Assembly (NCBI RefSeq): GCF_004339665.1
Contig: NZ_SMMU01000004.1
Coordinates: 62,001 to 126,000 of the forward strand
Length of the DNA: 64,000 nucleotides
Source of the DNA: Azotobacter chroococcum
GTDB lineage: Bacteria > Pseudomonadota > Gammaproteobacteria > Pseudomonadales > Pseudomonadaceae
Direction: 5' to 3'
Shown: positions 47,183 to 62,814 of the stretch, piece by piece
Layout: every line of letters starts with the position of its first letter
Numbering within the stretch: position 1 is the stretch's first letter
Notes under the pieces: model-generated
Told to the model about the DNA's origin: nothing
Seen by the model: the letters and a program-made list of their open reading frames with translations, nothing else
The model's database searches: none
Translations under genes and position numbers: made by a program

Positions 47183-47295
47183 CCGGCGGTCGCCGCGCTG
47201 GCGGTGCCCGTCGAACCCCGACCGATCGAAGAACTCGAGAACGCCGATCCGCCCGCCGTGGCCCGATCGCGCGCCCGCAACCGCTTGAGAGGCTC
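47183..47295 (+). pseudogene. Decayed duplicate of the PKS gene 3' end
   Basis: CGGTCGCCGCGCTGGCG, then a stretch encoding VEPRPIEELENA, parallels the end of the PKS ACP ([29 protein letters not shown]), followed in both cases by a TGAGAGG sequence. One extra base puts the two parts out of register. No start or function is evident. Confidence 0.7.
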
Positions 47296-47298
47296 GTC

Positions 47299-50200
47299 AT
47301 GCCCGACCCGCAAGACCTTTCCGAACGTCGCGCCAGGCTCACGCCCGAGCAGCGCGCCAAGCTGCAGGCCCGCCTGCGCGGCGGGCCCGCCGCCGCCACG
47401 CTGCCGCATGCCATCCCCTGTCGTCCACAGCGCGACCAGGCCCCCCTGTCGTTCGCCCAGCAGCGCCAGTGGTTCCTGTGGAAGCTCGATCCGGCGAGCG
47501 CGGCCTACCACCTGAGCGGCGGCCTGAAGTTCGTCGGCCGCCTCGACATTCCCGCGCTTCACGCCAGCCTCGAAGCCCTCGTCGCCCGCCACGAGTCGCT
47601 GCGCACCCTGTTCCGCGAGGGCGGCGACGGCGTGGCGGAGCAGTTCGTCCAGCCGGCGTCGGACATCGAGCTGCCCTGCATCGATCTCGCCGGCCTCGAA
47701 GCCGGCGCGCGCGAAGCGCGCATCGCGGACGAAGTGCGGCGGATCTGTGCGACGCCCTGCGACCTGGCGTGCGGCCCGCTGCTGCGCGTGGCGCTGCTCA
47801 AGACCGGGGAGAACGAGCACCTGCTGCTGGTGGTGATGCACCACATCGTCTCGGACGGCTGGTCCACCCAGATCATCCTCGACGAGCTGGCGGTCCGCTA
47901 TCGGGCCTGTCTGCAGGGGATGGAGCCAGGGCTGGCGGACCTGCCGATCCAGTACGCCGACTATGCCGTGTGGCAGCGACAGTGGCTCGCGGGAGCGGAG
48001 GGCGAGCGCCAGCTCGCCTGGTGGCGGCAGCAGCTGGGCGGCGAGCAGCCGGTGCTGGCGCTGCACACCGACCGGCCGCGCCGGGCCGACGGCCGTTATG
48101 CCGCGGCCCTGCACAGCCTGCTGCTGCCCGAGGAGCTGACGGAGCGGCTCAGGCAGCAGGCGCAGGGGCACGGAGCCACCCTGTTCATGGCCCTGCTGAC
48201 GGCCTTCCAGGCGCTGCTGTTTCGCCATAGCGGCCAGACGCACATCCGTGTCGGCGTACCCATCGCCAACCGCAACCGCGTGGAAACCATCGGCATCGTC
48301 GGCTTCTTCGTCAACACCCAGGTACTGGGTGCCCGCCTCGACGGGCGGATGACGCTGGCCGAGCTGCTGATGCAGACCCGGGACACGGCGCTAGGCGCCC
48401 AGGCGCACCAGGACTTGCCCTTCGAGCAACTGGTCGAGGCGCTGCAGCCGGAGCGCAGCCTGAATACCCACCCGTTCTTCCAGGTGGTGTTCACCCACCT
48501 GCGCCGGGACCACAGTTCCTTGGCGCAGTGGCCGGATCTCGAGGTGCAGCGGCTGGACTTCGAGGAGCAGGCCGCGCAGTTCGAGCTGACCCTGGAGACC
48601 TGGGAGAGCGAAGACGGCAGGGTCGAGGTGCGCTTCCGTTACGCCCGCGAGCTGTTCGAGCCGCAGACCATCGAGCGCCTGGCGGAGCACTACCAGGCGC
48701 TGCTGCAGGCGCTCGCCGAGTGCCCGGAACAGGCGCTGGACGACATCGAGATCCTGGGCGAGACCGAGCGGGCCCTGCTGAAGCAATGGGGTGCCCGCAC
48801 GCAACCGTACCCGGATGCCGGGCCGATCCACCGGCTGATCGAGCGGCAGGCTCGCGAGCAGCCGGAGGCGATGGCGCTGGTCTGCGACGATCGGGAACTG
48901 AGCTATGCCGAACTCAACCGCCGGGCCAACCGCCTGGCACACCGGCTGATCAAGCTGGGCGTTGCGCCCGAGACCCGGGTGGGCATCGCGGTGGAGCGCT
49001 CCATCGAGATGGTGGTGGGCCTTTTGGCCATTCTCAAGGCCGGCGGGGCCTACGTGCCGCTGGATCCGGAGTATCCGACCGAGCGCCTGGCCTGGATGGT
49101 CGAGGACAGCGGCATCGGGCTGCTGCTGACGCAGAGCCATCTCGGCGGGCGCATTCCCGGCAGCCAGGCACTGACCCTGCTGGAGCTGGACCGCCTCGAC
49201 CTCGACGACGAGTCCGGGCACGACCCGCACGTCGAACTGAACGCCGACAACCTCGCCTACGTGATCTACACCTCGGGCTCCACCGGTCGGCCCAAGGGGG
49301 CCCAGCTCTGCCATCGCAACGTGACCCGGCTGCTGAGCGCCACGGAGCATTGGTTCGGCTTCGGCCGGGACGACGTGTGGACCATGTTCCACTCCTATGC
49401 CTTTGACTTCTCGGTCTGGGAGATCTTCGGTGCCCTCTGCACGGGCGGGAAGCTGGTGATAGTGCCGTTCTGGATCAGCCGCTCGCCGGAGGACTTCCTG
49501 AAGCTGCTGCGCAGGCAGCAGGTGACGGTGCTCAACCAGACGCCTTCGGCGTTCGGCCAACTGATCCGCGTGCCGGGTGTGTACGAGGAACCCCTGGCGC
49601 TGCGTGTCGTGATCTTCGGCGGCGAGGCCCTCGAGCCCGAGCGGCTGCGCCCCTGGATCGAGCGCTGGGGCGACGAGCAGCCCCGGCTGATCAACATGTA
49701 CGGCATCACCGAGACGACAGTCCACGTGACGTACCGGCCGGTCACCCGGAGCGACCTGGATGGGCAGCGCAGCCCGGTCGGCGTGGCCATCCCGGACCTG
49801 GGGCTGCACGTGCTGGACGGGGCCTTCAACCGCGTGCCCATCGGCATGCCCGGCGAACTCTACGTGGCCGGAGAAGGCCTGGCGCGCGGCTACCTGAACC
49901 GGCCCGGCCTGACGGCCGAGCGCTTCGTGGCCGACCCCTTCGATCCGCAGGGCGGGCGGCTGTACCGCACCGGCGATCTGGTGCGCTGGAGTACGCAAGG
50001 CCAGCTCGAATACCTGGGGCGCATCGACCACCAGGTGAAGGTGCGCGGCTTCCGCATCGAGCTGGGCGAAATCGAGGCGCAGCTGCTGGCCCAGCCCGAG
50101 GTGCGCGAGGCGGTGGTGCTGGCCAAGGAGGGGCCGGGCGGGACGCGGCTGGTGGGCTATGTGTCGGCACGCGCGGGTCAGTCCCTCGACGGCGCGATGC

Positions 50201-50646
50201 TGCGCGAGCGCCTCGGCCGGATGCTGCCGGACTACATGGTGCCGGGCGCTCTGATAGTGCTGGAGGCCCTGCCACTGAACGCCAATGGCAAGGTCGATCG
50301 CAAGGCCCTGCCCGAGCCGGAGCTGGCCGGCAGCCAGGCCTACGAGGCGCCGCAGGGCGACGCCGAGGCGGCGCTGGCGGCGATCTGGGCCGAGGTGCTG
50401 GGTGTCGAGCGGGTGGGCCGCTGCGACAACTTCTTCGAGCTGGGCGGGCACTCCCTGCTGGCCATCCGGATCACCGCGCTGCTCGCCCAGCGGCATGCCT
50501 GCGAACTGGCCGTCCGACATTTCTTCGACGCTCCGACCGTCAAGGCGCTCGCTGCGCATCTGCCTGCCGGAGGCCTGCTGGCGCAGGGCTCCAGGGCGCA
50601 GCGCCTGTCGGAGATCGACTCCCTTCTGAGCGAATTTGAGGTTTGA
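47299..50646 (+). CDS. NRPS 2: C-A(Thr)-PCP
   Basis: This single extending module has 1115 residues. C domain about 50-480 with HHIVSDG near 180. A domain about 520-1000 with [10 protein letters not shown] near 655; specificity residues read DFWNIGMVHK, the standard Thr code. PCP with GGHSLLAIR near 1048. It adds Thr to the PKS-made gamma-amino acid. The ATG has GAGAGG six bases upstream. It is separated from the PKS gene by the scar and stops 3 bp before NRPS 3. Confidence 0.92.
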   Translation: MPDPQDLSERRARLTPEQRAKLQARLRGGPAAATLPHAIPCRPQRDQAPLSFAQQRQWFLWKLDPASAAYHLSGGLKFVGRLDIPALHASLEALVARHESLRTLFREGGDGVAEQFVQPASDIELPCIDLAGLEAGAREARIADEVRRICATPCDLACGPLLRVALLKTGENEHLLLVVMHHIVSDGWSTQIILDELAVRYRACLQGMEPGLADLPIQYADYAVWQRQWLAGAEGERQLAWWRQQLGGEQPVLALHTDRPRRADGRYAAALHSLLLPEELTERLRQQAQGHGATLFMALLTAFQALLFRHSGQTHIRVGVPIANRNRVETIGIVGFFVNTQVLGARLDGRMTLAELLMQTRDTALGAQAHQDLPFEQLVEALQPERSLNTHPFFQVVFTHLRRDHSSLAQWPDLEVQRLDFEEQAAQFELTLETWESEDGRVEVRFRYARELFEPQTIERLAEHYQALLQALAECPEQALDDIEILGETERALLKQWGARTQPYPDAGPIHRLIERQAREQPEAMALVCDDRELSYAELNRRANRLAHRLIKLGVAPETRVGIAVERSIEMVVGLLAILKAGGAYVPLDPEYPTERLAWMVEDSGIGLLLTQSHLGGRIPGSQALTLLELDRLDLDDESGHDPHVELNADNLAYVIYTSGSTGRPKGAQLCHRNVTRLLSATEHWFGFGRDDVWTMFHSYAFDFSVWEIFGALCTGGKLVIVPFWISRSPEDFLKLLRRQQVTVLNQTPSAFGQLIRVPGVYEEPLALRVVIFGGEALEPERLRPWIERWGDEQPRLINMYGITETTVHVTYRPVTRSDLDGQRSPVGVAIPDLGLHVLDGAFNRVPIGMPGELYVAGEGLARGYLNRPGLTAERFVADPFDPQGGRLYRTGDLVRWSTQGQLEYLGRIDHQVKVRGFRIELGEIEAQLLAQPEVREAVVLAKEGPGGTRLVGYVSARAGQSLDGAMLRERLGRMLPDYMVPGALIVLEALPLNANGKVDRKALPEPELAGSQAYEAPQGDAEAALAAIWAEVLGVERVGRCDNFFELGGHSLLAIRITALLAQRHACELAVRHFFDAPTVKALAAHLPAGGLLAQGSRAQRLSEIDSLLSEFEV

Positions 50647-50649
50647 TTC

Positions 50650-53600
50650 ATGGCACTTGACGATCAGCAGATTGCCCGGCGTTTTGCCGCTCTGACGCCC
50701 GAGGCGCGGCGTGGCTTCCTCGCCAAGCTCGAGGCGGCCGGTCTCAGCTTCGCCGAGCTGCCCATCGTGGCGGCCGAGCGCGGCGGTGCGCTGCCGCTGT
50801 CCTATGCCCAGCGCAGCCTGTGGCTGACCTGGCGGCTGGACCCGGCGAGCCCGGCCTACAACATGCCCGGGGCGCTCCAGCTCAGGGGCCTCCTCGATGT
50901 TGGCGCGCTGGAGTCCGCACTCCAGGCCCTGGTCGAGCGGCACGAAGTCCTGCGCACGACCTATCCGGCGGGCGACGGCGGCGAGCCGGAGCAGCGGATT
51001 CTTGACCGGGGGGCGATCGCGGTTCCGCTCACCGACCTGCGGCACATGCCGGCCGAGGCGCGCTCGGACGAGGCGCGGCGCCTGCAACAGGCTTTCGCAC
51101 AGACGCCGTTCCAGCTCGACGGCGAGCCGCCGCTGCGTGCCGCCCTGTGGCGGCTGGCGGACGACGAACACATTCTCGGCCTGTCGCTGCACCACATCGC
51201 CGGCGACGGCGGCTCGATCCAGGTGCTGGTCGACGAACTCTTCGCCCTCTACGAGGCCGCCTGCGCCGGTCGCCCGGCGCAACTCGCGCCGCTGCCGATC
51301 CAGTTCGCCGACCATGCGCTCTGGCAGCGCAACTGGTTCGAGGCCGGCGAACGCGAGCGTCAGCTCGCCTGGTGGTGCGATCGTCTCGGCAACGAGCATC
51401 CGCCCACGGCATTGCCGCTGGACCGGCCGCGCGGCCTGTCGCCCGACGACCGCGAAGGGCGCCACGACTTCCGCCTGCCGGCCACGCTGAGCGATGGGCT
51501 GCGCGGCCTGGCGCGCGCGCAGAATGCCTCGCTGTTCATGGTGATGCTGGCGCTGCTCAAGCTCACCCTCTACCGCTTCGGCGGCCAGACCGATCTGCGG
51601 GTCGGTGCGCCGATCGCCAACCGCCAGCGCGCGGAAACCCGCGGGCTGATCGGCTACCTGACCAACGTGCAGGTGCTGCGCACCCGGCTCGAGCCGACCG
51701 GGAGCTTTCTCGCGCTGCTGGCTGCGGTGCGCGGGACGGTGCTCGATGCGCAGGCGCATCCGGACCTGCCCTTCGACCTCTTGGTCGAGGCCCTGCAGCC
51801 CGAGCGGCAGCCCGGCCTGCACCCGCTGTTCCAGGTGAAGTGCACGCAGCAGGACGATCTGCCGGCGACGCGGCGCGTGGCCGGCCTGGAGGCCAGTATC
51901 GAAGGGTTGTCGGGCGGCCACGCCCACTTCGACCTGAGCCTGGACTTCACCGACCGGCCGCGCGGCATCCAGGCGGTCCTGGCCTATGCGGCGGCGCTGT
52001 TCGACGCCTCGACCATCGCCCGTTTCGCCCAGGCCTTCCAGGTTCTCGCCGAGCAGGTGGTCGCCCGGCCGGACGCCACGCTCGCCGAGCTGGCGCTGCC
52101 CGGCCCGCTGGCGGAGCTGCAGGGTCCGCGGACCCGCTTCCCGCGCGCCGACGTGATCGAGCTGTGGGCCGATGCCGTGGCCCGCGCTCCGCAGGGCGTG
52201 GCCGTGCGCGGCGAGGAGCGCTGCTTCACCTATGCCGAGCTGGACGCCCACTCTGACCGCCTGGCGGCGCAACTGGTCGGCGCGGGGGCCGGCCCGGAGA
52301 CCCGCGTCGGCATCCATGCCGAACGCTCCTGCGAATTCGTCCTCGGCGTGCTGGCGGCGCTCAAAGCCGGCGCGGCCTATGTGCCGCTCGATCCGCAGCT
52401 GCCCGCCGAGCGTCTGGCCTATCAGCTGGCCGACAGTGGCGTGCGCTGGCTGCTGGCCGCCCGCGCGCCGGCCTGGCAGCCGGCGGTGCCGGTGCTGGAG
52501 CTGGGCTTCCAGGCCGCCGACGCCGCCCCGGTCGCGCTGCCCAGGGCGCATGCCCAGCAGGCGGCCTACGTCATCTACACCTCCGGCTCCACCGGCCAGC
52601 CCAAGGGCGTGGTGGTCAGCCGCGGCGCGCTGGCCAACTACGTGCAGGCCGTGCTGGCCCGGCTCGATCTGCCCGAGCTGGCCGGCAACATGGCGATGGT
52701 CTCGACCGTCGCCGCGGACCTGGGGCACACGAGCTTCTTCGGCGCGCTGTGCAGCGGGCGCACCCTGCACCTGATCGACGCCGAGCGGGCCTTCGATCCG
52801 GATCGCTTCGGCCGCTACATGCGCGAGCAGCGCATCGACGTGCTGAAGATCGTGCCCAGCCATCTGCAGGCGCTGCTGCAGGCGGCCGACCCGGCCGCCG
52901 TGCTGCCCCGGCATGCGCTGGTGGTCGGCGGCGAGGCGACGCACTGGCCGCTGCTCGAGCGGGTCCGCGCACTGCAGCCGCAGTGCCGCGTGCTCAACCA
53001 CTACGGGCCGACCGAGACCACCGTCGGCGTGCTGACCCAGCCGGCCGAGACGGCGAAGCGCAGCGCCGTGACGCTGCCGCTCGGCCGCCCGCTGGCCAAT
53101 CTGCGGGCCCTGGTGCTCGACCCCGAGCTCAATCCGCTGCCGCAGGGCGTGGCCGGCGAGCTGTACCTGGGCGGCGCCGGCGTGGCGCGCGGCTACCAGG
53201 GCCGCGCGGGGCAGACCGCCGAGCGCTTCGTCGCCGACCCGTTCGGCACGGGCGAGCGCCTGTACCGCACCGGCGACCGGGTGCGGCTGCTGGATGATGG
53301 CAGCCTGGAATTCCTGGGCCGGGTGGACGACCAGGTCAAGGTGCGCGGCTACCGGGTGGAACTGCGCGAGGTCGCGCAGGCGCTGCAGGCGCGCCCTGGC
53401 ATCGCCGAGGCGGAGGTCGTCGCCCGGGACAGCGAGGACGGACGCACCCAGCTGCATGGCTATGTGGTCTCGCGCAGTGGGGCGCCGGTCGATGTCGGCC
53501 TGCTGCGCGAGGAGCTGGCCAGGACGCTGCCCGACTACATGGTGCCTGCCGCCATCGTGCAGCTCGAGGCCCTGCCGCTGACGGTCAACGGCAAGGTCGA

Positions 53601-56600
53601 CCGCAAGGCCCTGCCCGCGCCGGAAAAGACCGAAGCGAAGCGCCATGAGGCGCCCCAGGGCGAGGTCGAGCAGGCGCTGGCGGAGATCTGGGCGCAGGTG
53701 CTGCGCGTGGAGCGCGTCGGCCGCCACGACAACTTCTTCGAACTCGGCGGCGACTCCATCCTCACCCTGCAGATCATCGCGCGGGCCAGAAAGCGCGGCC
53801 TCAGGTTCACCCCCAGGCAATTGATGGAGCTGCAGAGCATCGCCGCACTCGGGGCCGTCACCACGGTCGTGGAGAGCGCGGCACCGGCGGCGGCTCCGCT
53901 GCAGACGGAAGCCGTGGACGAGGCCTTCGAGCTGCTTCCCGTGCAACGCTGGTTCTTCGAGCAGCGCTTCGAGGCGCCGCAGCACTGGAACCAGTCGCTG
54001 CTGCTGAGCGCCACCGAGGCCGTGGACACGGCGCGGCTGCGCCAGGCGGTGGAGCAGGTGGTCGCCCATCATGACGCGCTGCGCCTGCGCTTCGACGAGC
54101 AGCAGGGCGCCTGGCGGCAGCGCTGCACGGCGGCGCAGGGGGCGAGCTGCTTCGAGCGCGTCGAGTTCGGCGGCGAGCGGCAGGTGACCGAGGCCATCGG
54201 CCGGGCCGCCGACGCCGCCCAGCGCAGCCTGAGCCTGGCGCAACCCTTCAAGGCGGTGTGGATGGATCTGGGGCCGGGCCGCTCCGGCCGGCTCCTGCTG
54301 GTCGCCCATCACCTGGTGGTCGACGGGGTCTCCTGGCGGGTGCTGCTCGAAGACCTGCACACCGCCTACCGCCAGCTGGTCGCCGGCGAGCCGCTGGCGC
54401 TGCCGGCGCAGACCACGTCGCTCGCCGCCTGGTCGCGGGCGCTGGGCGAATACGCCCGGAGCGAGACGCTCAGGGCCGAGCTGCCGTACTGGCAGGCGCT
54501 GGCCGGCACACAGGAGCCCGACCTGCCCGGCGTCGCCGCGGGCAGCAACCGGGTGGCCGATGCCCGCAGCGTCGAAATCAGCCTCGACGAGGACTTCACC
54601 GAGCGCCTGCTGAGCGAGGTGCCGCAGGCCTACCGCACGCAGATCAACGACATCCTGCTCACCGCGCTGGCCCGCACCCTGTGCGCCTGGGACGGCCGCG
54701 AAAGCGTGCTGGTCGAGCTGGAGGGCCACGGCCGCGAGGCGCTGGACGACAGCCTCGACCTGTCGCGGACGGTGGGCTGGTTCACCAGCCTGTTCCCGGT
54801 GCGCCTGCAGCCGGGCGACGGCGCACCGGGTGCCAGCATCAAGGCGGTCAAGGAGCAACTGCGCCGGGTGCCGAACAAGGGCCTGGGCTACGGCGTGCTG
54901 CGCTACCTGACCGAGGAGGGACGGGGGCTGACCGAAGGCGCCTGTCCGCAGGTGACCTTCAACTACTTGGGCCAGTTCGACCAGAGCTTCGCCGCCGATG
55001 CGCTCTGGCGCCTGGCGCGCGAGAGCGCCGGCGAGGAGCGTGCGCCGTCCGCCCGGCGGCGCACCTGGCTGGAGGTCGGCGCACTGATGCACCGCGGCGA
55101 GCTGCGGGTGCGCTGGACCTACAGCGCGGCGATCCACGACGAGGCGACGGTGCAGCATCTTGCCGAAAGCTTCCAGCGGGAACTGGAGGAGCTGATCGAG
55201 CACTGCACCAGCGGAGCCACCGGCATCACGCCGGCCGACTTCCCGCTGGCGGACGCCAGCCAGGCGCAGCTCGACCGGCTGCCGGTGGCGCTGGAGAACC
55301 TGGCGGACCTCTATCCGCTCTCGCCGATGCAGCTGGGCATGTTCTTCCACAGCGCCTACGAGCCGGGCGGCACCGCCTACGTCAACCAGCTGCGCATCGA
55401 CATCGACGGCCTCGACCCGGCCCGCTTCAAGGCGGCCTGGCAGGCGATGTTCGACCGCCACGAGGTGCTGCGCACCGGCTTCGTGCCGGGCGAGCGCCCG
55501 CTGCAGTGGGTCGCCCGGTCGCTGGCGGTGCCGCTGGCGATGCAGGACTGGTGCGGGCGCGCCGACCAGGCGCCGGCGCTCGACGCCCTGGCGCGGGACG
55601 AGCTCGAGCGCGGCTTCGATCTGGCCGCCCCGCCCCTGATGCGCCTGGTGCTGGTGCGGACCGCGGCCGACCGGCATCACCTGGTCTGGACCCGCCACCA
55701 CCTGCTGCTCGACGGCTGGAGCACCTCGCGCCTGCTGGCGGAGGTTCTCGGGGTCTACGCGGGGCAGCCCCTGCCGGCGCAGGGCGGTCGCTTCCGCGAC
55801 TACATCGCCTGGCTGCAGGCGCGGGACGCCGCCGCCCCGGAACACTACTGGCGCACCCTGACCGCGGGCATCGGCGAGCCCACCCGGCTGGCCGCCGCGC
55901 TGCGCCAGCCGGTCGGCGGCGAGGGCTACCGGCTCCACCGCCAGGTACTCGACAGCGCCGAGACCGCGCGCCTGGCGGAGTTCGCCCGCGCCCAGCGGGT
56001 GACCCCGAACACCCTGGTGCAGGCCGCCTGGGCCTTGCTGCTGCAGCGCTACACCGGGCAGGACGTGGTCTGCTTCGGGGCGACGACCGCCGGCCGGCCG
56101 GTGGACCTGCCCGGCGCCGAGCAGATGCTCGGTCTGTTCATCAACACCCTCCCGGTGGTGGCGAGGCTGCAGCCGCAGCAGCGCGTCGGCCAGTGGCTGC
56201 GCGACCTGCAGGCGCAGAACGCCGCCTCGCGGGAGCACGAGCACACGCCGCTGTTCGAGATCCAGCGCTGGGCCGGTGCCGGCGGCCAGGGCCTGTTCGA
56301 CAGCATCGTGGTGTTCGAGAACTATCCGGTGGACGAAGCGCTGCGCCAGGCGGGCGACCGCCAGCTGCGCTTCGCCATGCGCGACAGCCGCGAGGAAACC
56401 AGCTACCCGTTGACCCTGACGGTGCACCAGGGCCGGACCCTGGACATCGAGTACGCCTTCCAGGGCCAGTGCTTCTCGGCCGAGCAGGTCGGGCAACTGG
56501 CCGGGCACCTGCATGGGCTCCTGCTGGCGCTGGCCCAGGGGCCGGAGCGCTGCCTGGGCGAGCTGGGCGTCCCGGGCGAGGCCGAACGGGCCCGGCTGCG

Positions 56601-58457
56601 CCAGTGGGGGATCAACGCGCAGCGCTACCCGGACGCCGAGCCGGTGCACCGGCTGATCGAGCGGCAGGTGCGCGAGCGCCCGCAGGCGCTGGCGCTGGTC
56701 TTCGACGACCAGCAGCTCAGCTATGCCGAGCTGAACCGCCGGGCCAACCGCCTGGCGCACCGGCTGATCGCCCTGGGCGTCGGCCCCGAGACCCGGGTCG
56801 GCATCGCGGTGGAGCGCTCGGTCGAGATGATCGTGGGCCTTCTGGGCATCCTCAAGGCCGGCGGGGTGTACGTGCCGCTTGATCCGGAGTATCCGCAGGA
56901 GCGCCTGGCCTACATGCGCGAGGACAGCGGCATCGCGCTGCTCGTCACCCAGCGCCACCTCGAGGGCCGCGTGCCGGGCGGCGAGGCGCTGGCGACGCTG
57001 CTGCTGGACGGCGCCGAGCTCGGCGGCGAGCCCGAGCACGACCCGCAGGTCGAGCTGCACCGCGAGAGCCTGGCCTACGTGATCTACACCTCGGGCTCGA
57101 CCGGGCGGCCCAAGGGCATCGGCATCGCCCATGCCGCGCTCGCCGAACACAGCCAGATCGCGGTGGGCTATTTCGGCCTGACGCCGGCCGAGCGCATGCT
57201 GCTGTTCTCCACCATCAACTTCGACGGCTTCGTCGAGCAGCTCTTCCCGCCGCTGGTGGCCGGCGCTGCCGTGGTGCTGCGCGGCCCCGAGCTGTGGGAC
57301 AGCGAAACCTTCCACCGCGAGCTGCTCGACAAGCGCATCAGCATCGCCGACCTGCCCACCGCCTACTGGCATCTGCTCGCCCAGGACTTCGCCCGCCAGG
57401 GGCCGCGCGACTATGGCGCGCTGCGCCAGGTGCAGGCCACCGGCGAAGCCATGCCGCCGGACGGCGTGCAGGCCTGGCGCGAGGCCGGCCTCGCGCACGT
57501 CAGGCTGCTCAACACCTACGGGCCGACCGAGACGGTGGTGACCGCCACGGTGCAGGACTGCCGGCGCTACGTCGCGGGCGAGGAAACGCTGCCGGGCCAG
57601 ATGCCCATCGGCCAGCCGCTGGCTGGCCGCCATGCCTGCGTGCTGGACGCCGACCTGAACCCGGCGCCCGTGGGCGTCGCCGGCGAGCTGTACCTCGGCG
57701 GCGACCTGCTCGCGCGCGGCTATCACGGACGCCCCGGCCTGAGCGCCGAGCGTTTCGTGGCCAACCCGTTCGACGCCGCGGGCGGGCGGCTGTACCGCAC
57801 CGGCGACATCGCCCGCTGGAACGCCCAGGGCCAGCTGGAATACCTCGGCCGCGCCGACCATCAGGTCAAGGTGCGCGGCTTCCGCATCGAACTGGGCGAG
57901 ATCGAGGCGCAACTGCTGGCCCGGCCCGAGGTGCGCGAAGCGGTGGTCGTGGCCCTCGCCGGGCCGGGCGGCGCGCGGCTGGTCGGCTATGTCGCCGGCG
58001 ACGCGCCGGACGCGCAGCGCCTGCGCGCCGGGCTGGGCGAGGAATTGCCCGAGTACATGGTGCCGGCGGCGATCGTGGTGCTGGAGGCGCTGCCGCTGAA
58101 CGCCAACGGCAAGATCGACCGCAAGGCGCTGCCCGATCCCGAGCTGGCCGATGACCGCGAATACGCGCCGCCGCAGAGCGAGACCGAGCAGGCGCTGGCG
58201 CGGATCTGGGCCGAGGTGCTGGGCGTCGAGCGCGTGGGACGCCACGACAACTTCTTCGAGCGCGGCGGGCACTCGCTGGCGGCGGTGCAGGTGGCGGCCC
58301 GCGCGCAGGGCGCCCTGCACGCGGCCGTGACGGTGCGCGACCTGTTCCAGTGGCCGGTCCTCGCGGAGCTGGCCGCGCATGCCGCCGCCACGGCCGCCGG
58401 CGACGCCTCGGCGGCGCTGGCGGAGATCGACGCCTTTATCGACAGCCTGGAGAGCGC

Positions 58458-58461
<4 letters not shown>
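50650..58461 (+). CDS. NRPS 3: C-A(Asp)-PCP-E-C-A(Orn/Lys-like)-PCP
   Basis: This two-module protein has 2603 residues. Module 1: C with HHIAGDG (about 180), A with [10 protein letters not shown] (about 640) and code DLTKVGHVGK (Asp), PCP GGDSI (about 1033). An epimerase follows with HHLVVDG (about 1219) and EGHGRE intact, giving D-Asp. Module 2: a C domain placed to accept a D-residue donor, HHLLLDG (about 1682), A (about 2142) with code DGEDQTTVTK, resembling codes for basic residues such as Orn or Lys, and PCP GGHSL (about 2537). The Asp is the likely target of the SyrP-like hydroxylase, and the basic residue could be N5-OH-Orn from the PvdA-like enzyme. No separate interface domain is present. 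Confidence 0.92.
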
Positions 58462-62543
<4,082 letters not shown>

Positions 62544-62561
62544 GGCTGCCGGCAAGCCCTG

Positions 62562-62610
62562 AAGGCCGCAGGCCGGACGAGAGCGCTCTGCTCGTTCGGC
62601 CTCCGGCCTT
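62562..62610. terminator. Strong terminator at the end of the siderophore operon
   Basis: A long stem (AAGGCC..AGGCCG..ACGAG pairing with CTCGT..CGGCCT..GGCCTT) is followed by TCCTTCTTT. It lies 18 bp after the NRPS 4 stop. Beyond it, to 62814, nothing gene-like is seen. Confidence 0.75.
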
Positions 62611-62814
62611 TCCTTCTTTCAAGCGCTCCTGCAGGGCAATGCCGCTCCGGCATTCGCTGGCCGGTTGCGATGGCACGGGGCTCGGGTGTGCTTTCGCGCA
62701 GGAGCGATGGGGAGGGGCGCTAGCGGAGCCGGGCGAGGCCGGCGGGAAGGAACCGGCAGCGCGGGCGCTGCCGGGCGGGGAGGGGGCGGGCCGGCTGGCC
62801 GGCCCGCGCTTGCG

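Larger units (their letters stand above)
46857..47298 (+). other. Recombination scar between PKS and NRPS 2
   Basis: This is the only large gap (442 bp) in the assembly-line operon. It contains, in order, a copy of the PvdS box and leader from 34841 on, the decayed MbtH 5' half, and a decayed copy of the last ~25 codons of the PKS gene, which also supplies the GAGAGG ribosome-binding site of NRPS 2. The order fits a duplication in which a promoter-mbtH segment was inserted between two copies of the PKS 3' end. Confidence 0.75.
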
